Source: an uncultured Clostridium sp. (lineage in GTDB: Bacteria; Bacillota; Clostridia; TANB77; CAG-508). From it: DNA of 5,524 nucleotides. Made by a program: the position numbers and the translations under genes. Position 1 is the first letter of the stretch; each line of letters opens with the position of its first letter. Positions 1 to 5,524 of the stretch are shown here, one piece after another. Where the stretch lies: contig CAJKVD010000067.1 of NCBI GenBank assembly GCA_905203195.1, forward strand, positions 1-5,524, written 5' to 3'. Under the pieces are notes generated by a model that had not been told where the DNA came from, did not search any database, and saw only the letters and a program-made list of their open reading frames with translations.

Positions 1-2007
1 ATAATTATTATCAACTGCTTCATTTAACACTAAATCTGCAATTTTTTTGGTATTAGTAGTTTCAATATCCTCTAAAATATATCTTAACCATAACTCTTTA
101 TTTTTATATTCTACATTAGAATCCAAAACACCATCTGTGCACATTAACATTATTTCATTACTATCTATATCTCTATCATATACTTGTAAATTTGCATTTG
201 GTACAATTCCAACTGGTAAAGAATTTGCCTTTAGTATCTGAACTTTGTCACCTTTTTTTATATATGTAGGACATGCTCCACTTTTTATAAATTCTATATT
301 ACCCTTATACAAATCAATAATTGCAATATCAAGTGTAGCAAAAGCCTCCTTATTTTGATTAATTAAACTAGTGTTTATTAATTCCAAAGACTTTTCTTTT
401 TGAAAACCCGCAAGTAAAAGATTCTCTAACATTTTCAAAGATTTACTACTACTTTCTTTGGCATTATGTCCTGAACCCATACCATCACTAATTGCTAATA
501 AATATTTTCCATCTTTAAGTCTTATATTTAAAACACTATCCCCTGAAATATCACTTTTATTTTTTATTGCATCTGCTGTTCCTACTGCCATTACATATTT
601 ATCATCTGATAAAAAATTAAGTTTATTGCCCAAACAATTTTCATCATTTAAAACAATTTTTTCATTTAATACTTCAGTAAGTATTTTTTCTATAACATCT
701 ATTTTAGCCTTTTGCATAGCTTCTACATACATATCTATTAAAAATCTGTCTTGCTTTTTTATTGAAATTTCTTGTATACCAATTTCTTTTTGTTTCAGCA
801 ATTCTAAAATTTGTAGCTTTTCTTTTTCATATTTTTCTTCAATATATACATCTTTTTCAATATCTTTTGCCAAACTAGAAATCGCCTTTGATACACCACT
901 TAATTGCTCTTTTATATTTTTTTTGTTTTCAGACATTTTTTTCTGCCATACAAAACTAGATTTACTAATTTTATAAGACATATTTACAACTCGCACCATT
1001 TGCTCAATATTTTCTTCCAAGAAATCACTTATTTCTCTGTCATCAAATCCTATTATATAACTATTGCAATCAGCAAAAATTTTTAGCAAATCCTCTCTTT
1101 TTATTTCCTGTTTGTCTATTAATACATTAAATATTTCATCATCAATTTTACCATCCGCATTTTTCAAGTCATCATAAAGCATGTTATTTTCATAACCTTG
1201 CAAATTATCTAACAATTCATTAAGAAAAATTTGTTTGTTTTCAATTTCTTTTTGTTGAGGAGTTACATCATCCGTATAAATTTTTGCCATTTGCTCTATT
1301 GTTTCAGAAACATTATTCAATTTTTCTGCTGTTTCCTTAGTCTGACTTAATGCACGACTTGGGACATTCGGCAAAAACTTAGAATTATCCATAAATTCTT
1401 CAATATCTATTTTTATTGATTTTGGAACAGCAAGTAAACCAATAGATGCTATTAAAATTTCCTTAAAATAGATTAGTTCTACTGTATACCCATTAGATAC
1501 ATATGCAAGTACCACATTTCCTAAACAAAAACCAATAATTACTCCAATCTTTCCAAATCTATTTAAAATTCCAGCACACATACCAGAAATAGCATAAGCT
1601 GCAACCATAAGTGGTTCTGCATTTGTTATTACTCCTAATGTTACCCCAATTGTAACACCCGCTGTTGCTCCTACTAAGATTCCATTTTTCCAGCCTAATA
1701 TAAGGACTATTAATATACTTAAAATATTTCTAATTGAAAATCCATATACATTTAAGTCCCCAAAACATGTAATACTAATAGCCAATAATAAACTTGCTCC
1801 CATTATTTCTTCTATTGAATAAGCATGTCTTTCTCCTAATCCCTGAAATACAATAATAGAATTCACAAATATTTTATAAAATACAACCGATATTACTGAA
1901 AATGATATAATTGACAATATATCATATATAGTGAATCCTGAAAAGCCAACTTTTAAAAGTTGAATTACAAAAACTGAAATAAAAACATTTTTTGATAAAC
2001 GTATTTT
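1..2007 (-). CDS. spoIIE: SpoIIE remainder: membrane segments, regulatory region and PP2C phosphatase domain (partial, no good start)
   Basis: After the TAA the frame stays open for 669 codons to the window edge. It begins KIRLSKNVFISVFVIQLLK, runs through several more hydrophobic segments (roughly 1983-1400), then a charged helical region (about 1400-690), then the phosphatase domain (about 690-1). Catalytic landmarks are SGDS at 537-548, SDGMGSG at 469-489 and CTDGV at 127-141. No canonical start is close behind the stop. The first candidates in frame are TTG 1917-1915, GTG 1866-1864 and ATG 1803-1801, and none has a convincing ribosome binding site. A product from ATG 1803 would lose about 70 residues of membrane region but keep the whole phosphatase. 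The absence of any other disruption suggests that the nonsense change is recent, or that this part is still expressed somehow. Confidence 0.7.
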
Positions 2008-2010
2008 TTA
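2008..2010 (-). other. Premature stop codon (TAA) inside spoIIE
   Basis: The minus strand reads GAA AGA AAT TAA AAA ATA CGT (E R N stop K I R). The codons on both sides belong to the same frame and the same family, so no frameshift is involved. In clostridial SpoIIE sequences as I remember them, this spot reads RNEKI, so GAA to TAA (one G-to-T change) is the simplest origin. TAA also ends the upstream surface protein gene, so it is a working stop codon in this genome. Confidence 0.85.
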
Positions 2011-2352
2011 ATTTCTTTCTTCTTCCTGATACATTGGTTTTATAATAAATGTAGAACCGACAAACACTAAAGAAATTATAAGATATGTTATAGCTCCTTC
2101 TATTCCAAATCCTATAGCATTTCCAATCAATCCTGCTAATACTACACCTAAAATTGGTACAGAATTTCCCATACAAGCTGCCATCATACTAATACCAAAT
2201 GCTGAAACTTGTCCTCCAGTTCCTACGCCTACCATTGATATCATAAATGACATTATATATAATGGTATATTCTGTATTGAAAATACATTTGCAAATACTC
2301 CTGCTCCTTTATGTTTTCCTCCTACATGTGCTTCTTTTATATTTTGAAACAT
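2008..2352 (-). CDS. spoIIE: N-terminal fragment of SpoIIE (114 aa, membrane)
   Basis: This is the part of spoIIE that would be translated before the stop. It starts MFQNIKEAHVGGKHKG, then has hydrophobic segments at about residues 25-42, 46-64 and 66-103, rich in Gly and Ser as in the SpoIIE N-terminus, and ends MYQEEERN. I chose ATG 2352-2350 because AGAGGTGG lies 5 nt upstream of it. An in-frame ATG nine codons earlier (2379-2377) has no Shine-Dalgarno sequence and falls at the predicted transcription start; using it would give 123 residues. The fragment has no regulatory or catalytic domain, so if made it is probably an inactive membrane stub. An independent small membrane gene is possible but unlikely, because the same frame carries straight on into the rest of SpoIIE with no gap or overlap. 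Confidence 0.75.
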   Translation of the reverse strand: MFQNIKEAHVGGKHKGAGVFANVFSIQNIPLYIMSFMISMVGVGTGGQVSAFGISMMAACMGNSVPILGVVLAGLIGNAIGFGIEGAITYLIISLVFVGSTFIIKPMYQEEERN

Positions 2353-2365
2353 CCTTACCACCTCT
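2353..2365 (-). promoter_or_regulatory. Ribosome binding site that decides the spoIIE start
   Basis: The minus strand reads AGAGGTGG, then a 5-nt spacer, then ATG 2352-2350. This is a strong Shine-Dalgarno match at good spacing. The earlier in-frame ATG at 2379-2377 is preceded only by A/T-rich sequence without one, so the downstream ATG is preferred. Confidence 0.7.
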
Positions 2366-2383
2366 AAAACTTTTTTCATGCCT

Positions 2384-2416
2384 ATTTTACAACTTGTCTT
2401 ATGTATTTTTTGTCTT
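2384..2416 (-). promoter_or_regulatory. Candidate spoIIE promoter with 21-bp spacing (Spo0A/sigma-A type)
   Basis: On the minus strand AAGACA (2416-2411) and TAAAAT (2389-2384) are 21 bp apart. From memory, B. subtilis spoIIE and spoIIG are Spo0A-dependent sigma-A promoters with similarly over-long spacing of about 21-22 bp. The plus strand has TTGTCTT twice (2394-2400 and 2410-2416), a loose partial match to the Spo0A box core TGTCGAA. Transcription would start near 2377, leaving a leader of about 25 nt that contains the strong ribosome binding site. The matches are weak in AT-rich DNA, so this is a hypothesis. Confidence 0.35.
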
Positions 2417-2549
2417 TTTTAGTAACCTATTTCAAAAAAGTTTTTTACAAAAAGCGATGATACCTTTTATATTTTTTTATCTTTTATTCTTTTTCTACTT
2501 TTTACTTTTTTATTTTATTATATATTTAGCAAAAAAGCAAGATTTTTGT

Positions 2550-2583
2550 ATCAAAAAAGAGACTTTACAGTCTCTTTTTTGAT
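2550..2583 (-). terminator. Rho-independent terminator after the surface protein gene
   Basis: A perfect inverted repeat has 15-bp arms (2550-2564 and 2569-2583) around a 4-nt loop. The stem is A-tract, GAGACT, loop, AGTCTC, T-tract, so it ends in a U-run on either strand and could act in both directions. It begins 12 bp past the surface protein stop codon and separates that gene from spoIIE. Confidence 0.9.
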
Positions 2584-2595
2584 TACACTATTCTA

Positions 2596-5524
2596 TTATT
2601 GTTCTTCTTTATTATTCATTCTTCTAATAAAGTAAACTCCTAATCCTAATACAACCAATGCTGTCAATGTAACACTTCCTATAATAGCATAATTTTTATT
2701 TCCACCAGTACTTGGAGTAACTATCATTTCTTCTGACATAGAATCATCTGATTCATGTGCATCTCCAAATGGTTTATAGTTTCCAGGTATACATGTTATT
2801 CTGCTACCAAAAGACTTTTTCATTTCAACAATTTCAATTTGGTTAAGCATATTTACATCTTCTGAAGGTGATAAGCTTCTTTCAGTTACCATACGCATGC
2901 TTTCAGAATCTGCAGATTGTAATTTACCATCAACCATTCTTTGTGGTTTTAATTCTTTTGATGCCATACAATCTGTATAGTATTCATATGTTTTACTTTC
3001 ATCTATTGCATTTACAACATCATCACTAACATATTTTTCTTCTTTTATTTTATTAGTATCAATTAATGTCCAACCATATCTAGTATTTTCTTCATCTGAT
3101 TGTGTATAGTTAAGTTTTCTATCTAAGTAATCTATCATCTTTGTAGGAGAAATCGTAACTATATCTTTATTTTTTTGTACATTACCATTTGATAAAGAAT
3201 CATAATATCCTATACCGAAGTTATAGAATCCTTCTGAATTATAATCAGCCTCACCAGAATTTTTAACTTCAAAATTGTATTTTAAGTTTAAAGATGTATT
3301 TTGTAAAACCTCACTATCAATTTCTGCCTTTAAAAATCCTCTTTGTCTAACACCATTACTTGAAACGGTTGGTTTCATATATGTTAAATAATTTGTTTGT
3401 CCTGTTAATTTACCATTATTATCAACATCTGCATCTATTAATAAATCTCCACTTGTGTATCTTAATGTAACATGACTTATTTTTTTATCTATAGATATTG
3501 ATTGTATTGGTCTTCTTACAATTCCAAAATCAATATTATCAACATTAAAAGTTACCTGTTTTGTTGCATCCTCTGTAATATTATTTAAATCATTATCATC
3601 ATATTCTATTTTAAACTTCATTATAGGAGTTTTAGATATCATTTCTGTTACAGTAACTTTTGTATCAAAATTATATCCATTATTTTCTCCACCTGAATGG
3701 CTATTTAATTGTGAATCAATTTGTTTTCTTAATTCCCAATCATCTGTACCATGTGTTAAAGCTTGTCCATTTAATTTATTATAGAAATATGGATCTGAAT
3801 TCTCTTGATCATATCTACTCTTTTCAAATATAGTTGCTTTATAATTTTCAACTGCATTATCATAATTTTGTTTGTTGCCATCTACTATTTTATACATTCC
3901 ATTTCCCCAAGTATATTTAATTGCATAACTTCCTGGTGCAAATCCTTTAAAGCTATATTTTCCATCATCACCTGTTTTTCCGTCAAATTTAGCTTCTGTC
4001 CAGCCACCTTGTCCATTATTTAATGTCTCATCATATACTTGTGCAACTTTATCAGTAATTTTACCATTGCTATCAACTTCCATTAATTGTACTGTAACTC
4101 CACCAACTGTGCTCTCTTTAGTACTGTCAAATTTTCCATCACCTTGGCGAATATTTTGATCTTTCAATAAGTTTTGATCTGCCTCATCCTCAAATACAAC
4201 ACCTGAAATTTGTCTAGCATTTGCAATTACTAATCCTACATTTGGAGCTGTTCTAGTATCATCTTCATAAGTATTTTCATTATTTACATCTATATTTCCT
4301 ACTACTGAATCATTATCTACTGCCGCATAATATTTATTCATTGATTCATCTGTAAATAATGTATATGAATTAATTTCTGCTATATTCTTTAAGTTTGGTT
4401 CTATATTATTATTTGCTTGTTTTGCCTCATTTAATAAGTTTAATATATTTTCTCTTGACAATTCAAACTGTACATATACATACTGTGGATCTTGATTTGG
4501 TTTTACAGCTGAATTTGTTCCTATATCAACTTTATAATATGCATTTGCAATTTTTTGATTAGATACTTTAGCATCTAAACTATTTGTAATATTACCTTTA
4601 TCATCTAATCCTAATCCTGCTCCTACAAATTCATAACGAGAATCAAAGTAATCAGATATTCCATTAACTCTAGCAAATATTGAAGATTGATTTCCTACTG
4701 CTAATTTATATGTTAAATACATTTTTATGTTATTATTTGCATTTTCCCTATCTTCATATTCAGCATCTGCTCTATATACAGGTCTTAAATATGTTGCATT
4801 ATTTCTGTTTTTAGGGAATTTAACACCTACATTCCAATCATCTGCTGTTGGTGTTCCACCTGTAAACCTAGATGCATATTTATAAATATGTGTATCACCT
4901 TTTACACTAATCTTAACTTGTTCTAAATCTTGTGTTAATGCTAAATCAGTTTGCTCTCTTTCGTATAAACCTAAATTAATATTCTTAATTTCTTTAGTAT
5001 CACTATTTTTATTATATTTAAAAGTATATCCGGCAAGTTTTGTATTAGCCGCAATTAAACAATTCGTTTCTTTTATACTTGCAGTTCTATTTTCAGAATC
5101 TAATGTATATTTTACATTATAAACATTATTTCCATTATCATCTTTTATTTGAACTTCATCTTGAGCTTTTGCATCAACCCTTGCAAATTTACCATTAAAT
5201 TGATCACGTAAAATTCCTTCTGCTGCCTTAGAACCATTATCTTTATTAAAGTTTGTAATTACATTCTGATATAACAATCCATCATATATAAATTCAACAT
5301 AGTCTGTATCAACAGTATCAACATCTACATTTTCAAATTTATATTCACCATTTTGGTCTGTTTTTGTTTCTTGAAGTATATTACCTTTTGAGTCTCTTAA
5401 TCTTACTGTCACACCAGATTTTCTTATATCTTCAGTATCATCATTACCATCACGATATAAATCATTTCTAATAGATTGTTTTACACCATTTGGTTTATCA
5501 ACCCACACATATCCAGAAAGTTTT
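2596..5524 (-). CDS. Large sortase-anchored surface protein with SdrD_B-like repeats (C-terminal part; start outside window)
   Basis: The open frame runs through the window edge. GTG 5508 is an internal Val of SGYVWVDKPNG, not a start. Counting that Val as residue 1: an SdrD_B-like domain lies at about -5 to 82 (SGVTVRLRDSKGN, then TDQNGEYKFENV); a linker leads to INLGLYERE (177-185); a DUF11-like stretch has TYKLAVGNQS (266-275) and DYFDSRYEFV (286-295). A second SdrD_B-like domain (434-536) has GDGKFD and TGDDGKYSFKGFAPGSYAI, followed by IDFGIVRR (659-666), LKYNFEVKNSG (742-752) and DYLDRKLNYT (793-802). The end is TPSTG (931-935), a hydrophobic helix (940-961) and RRMNNKEEQ, then TAA TAG. 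The protein is probably exported, fixed to peptidoglycan by a sortase, and displayed as a stalk or adhesin. The ligand is unknown. Three cysteines (150, 847, 906) are unusual for a wall-anchored protein. No promoter is in view. Confidence 0.88.
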   Translation of the reverse strand, partial: KLSGYVWVDKPNGVKQSIRNDLYRDGNDDTEDIRKSGVTVRLRDSKGNILQETKTDQNGEYKFENVDVDTVDTDYVEFIYDGLLYQNVITNFNKDNGSKAAEGILRDQFNGKFARVDAKAQDEVQIKDDNGNNVYNVKYTLDSENRTASIKETNCLIAANTKLAGYTFKYNKNSDTKEIKNINLGLYEREQTDLALTQDLEQVKISVKGDTHIYKYASRFTGGTPTADDWNVGVKFPKNRNNATYLRPVYRADAEYEDRENANNNIKMYLTYKLAVGNQSSIFARVNGISDYFDSRYEFVGAGLGLDDKGNITNSLDAKVSNQKIANAYYKVDIGTNSAVKPNQDPQYVYVQFELSRENILNLLNEAKQANNNIEPNLKNIAEINSYTLFTDESMNKYYAAVDNDSVVGNIDVNNENTYEDDTRTAPNVGLVIANARQISGVVFEDEADQNLLKDQNIRQGDGKFDSTKESTVGGVTVQLMEVDSNGKITDKVAQVYDETLNNGQGGWTEAKFDGKTGDDGKYSFKGFAPGSYAIKYTWGNGMYKIVDGNKQNYDNAVENYKATIFEKSRYDQENSDPYFYNKLNGQALTHGTDDWELRKQIDSQLNSHSGGENNGYNFDTKVTVTEMISKTPIMKFKIEYDDNDLNNITEDATKQVTFNVDNIDFGIVRRPIQSISIDKKISHVTLRYTSGDLLIDADVDNNGKLTGQTNYLTYMKPTVSSNGVRQRGFLKAEIDSEVLQNTSLNLKYNFEVKNSGEADYNSEGFYNFGIGYYDSLSNGNVQKNKDIVTISPTKMIDYLDRKLNYTQSDEENTRYGWTLIDTNKIKEEKYVSDDVVNAIDESKTYEYYTDCMASKELKPQRMVDGKLQSADSESMRMVTERSLSPSEDVNMLNQIEIVEMKKSFGSRITCIPGNYKPFGDAHESDDSMSEEMIVTPSTGGNKNYAIIGSVTLTALVVLGLGVYFIRRMNNKEEQ
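2599..2718 (-). other. C-terminal cell-wall sorting signal (TPSTG, membrane helix, basic tail)
   Basis: Residues 931-970 have the three parts of a sortase substrate in order: TPSTG (2718-2704), a hydrophobic stretch of about 22 residues beginning YAIIGSV (2691-2626), and a short tail with RR and K. The motif differs from LPXTG in having Thr first, as in the S/PPxTG motifs known for clostridial class B sortases. The sortase is not in this window. Confidence 0.8.
3901..4209 (-). other. SdrD_B-like domain, second copy
   Basis: Residues 434-536 start ISGVVFEDEADQNLL and carry an Asp-rich GDGKFDSTKE loop, then GGVTVQLMEVDSNGK, and end with TGDDGKYSFKGFAPGSYAIKY. This is the usual order of the SdrD B-domain beta-sandwich: W/F-x-D start, D-rich probable Ca2+ loop, GVTVxL strand, then TDxxGxYxFxxLxPGxY. 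An insertion of about 20 residues (around 487-507, NNGQGGW) lies before the last strands. Confidence 0.75.
5263..5524 (-). other. SdrD_B-like domain, first copy (may start at the window edge)
   Basis: Residues -5 to about 82 read KLSGYVWVDKPNG, then the D-rich DLYRDGNDDTED, then SGVTVRLRDSKGNILQET and TDQNGEYKFENV. This fits the SdrD_B pattern, including an Asp-rich probable calcium loop. The first strand begins right at the edge, so further domains upstream are likely but not visible. Confidence 0.7.

Larger units (their letters stand above)
1..2352 (-). pseudogene. spoIIE: Stage II sporulation protein E (SpoIIE), interrupted by an in-frame TAA; 3' end outside window
   Basis: SpoIIE is the forespore-septum PP2C-type serine phosphatase that dephosphorylates SpoIIAA-P, freeing sigma-F from SpoIIAB, and it binds FtsZ. 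Reading minus frame 1 (codons on + triplets 1-3, 4-6 and so on) gives one open frame with a single stop at 2010-2008. Codons 1-114 begin the polytopic membrane region, which continues after the stop to about codon 320. A helical regulatory region follows (about 320-555), including EQLSGVSKAISSLAKDI, which matches EQLLGVSEVMADFSREI in the B. subtilis protein as I remember it. The PP2C domain comes last, with metal-binding aspartates in SGDS (D605), SDGMGSG (D623) and CTDGV (D740). The window ends at codon 784, against about 827 residues in B. subtilis, so little is missing. The NSCxxC cysteine cluster I recall from the Bacillus regulatory region is absent. Family identity is very secure; loss of function is inferred from the stop. 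Confidence 0.9.

Noticed and set aside
458..976. Plus-strand open frame of 172 residues (and shorter ones at 47-241 and 904-1086)
   Set aside because: They are antisense to spoIIE with low-complexity Ser/Phe/Ile-rich translations, as expected opposite A-rich coding DNA.
1824..1840. AGGAG followed by ATG (1826-1824) within spoIIE as a re-initiation site
   Set aside because: This ATG is out of the SpoIIE frame and reaches a stop after four codons.
2008..2010. Reassigned TAA (altered genetic code) or a programmed frameshift
   Set aside because: The surface protein ends at TAA TAG right after its sorting tail, so TAA is a stop here. The frame is the same before and after the spoIIE TAA, so no frameshift is needed.
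1922..2176. Minus-strand open frame of 84 residues overlapping the spoIIE stop
   Set aside because: It lies in another frame of spoIIE and resembles no family; the SpoIIE frame explains the same DNA on both sides.
2517..2522. Perfect TATAAT on the minus strand as a promoter -10
   Set aside because: No reasonable -35 hexamer lies 16-18 bp upstream; such a match is expected by chance in AT-rich spacer.
2247..2582. Plus-strand open frame of 111 residues, very Phe/Leu-rich
   Set aside because: It covers the antisense of spoIIE codons, T-rich spacer and the terminator; it has no ribosome binding site or recognisable domain.
5506..5508. GTG as the start of a 970-residue surface protein
   Set aside because: It encodes a Val inside an SdrD_B first strand (SGYVWVDK), the frame stays open upstream to the window edge, and there is no ribosome binding site or signal peptide.

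Overview
The window is very AT-rich and codes only on the minus strand. It carries a stage II sporulation gene (spoIIE) and a large cell-wall-anchored adhesin-like protein with SdrD-type B repeats. Together these point to an endospore-forming-lineage Bacillota, most likely an uncultured or gut-type member of the Clostridia. This assignment is inferred from gene content and composition; no marker gene is present to confirm it.

Reading along the minus strand, from high to low coordinates: (1) 5524-2596 is the C-terminal ~975 residues of a surface protein whose N-terminus lies outside the window. It has two similar halves, each made of an SdrD_B-like beta-sandwich, a linker and a DUF11-like region. 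A sorting signal follows: TPSTG, a membrane helix and a basic tail. (2) 2583-2550 is a perfect 15-bp hairpin terminator just after its tandem stop codons. (3) About 170 bp of T/A-rich spacer holds a plausible Spo0A/sigma-A-type promoter with 21-bp spacing. (4) 2352-1 is spoIIE, the membrane-bound PP2C phosphatase that activates sigma-F. Its 3' end is cut off by the window edge, probably by only a few dozen codons.

The main result is that spoIIE is split by one in-frame TAA at 2010-2008. The reading frame before and after the stop is the same, is otherwise open for the whole window, and continues the same protein family. The simplest explanation is a single GAA-to-TAA change. Unless the stop is read through, translation restarts, or it is an assembly error, the phosphatase would not be made and sigma-F activation would fail, so the strain would be asporogenous.

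The two genes look like separate transcription units and nothing indicates that they work together. I see no RNA gene, mobile element, CRISPR array or clearly new multi-gene system. The plus-strand open frames are antisense shadows of these two genes.
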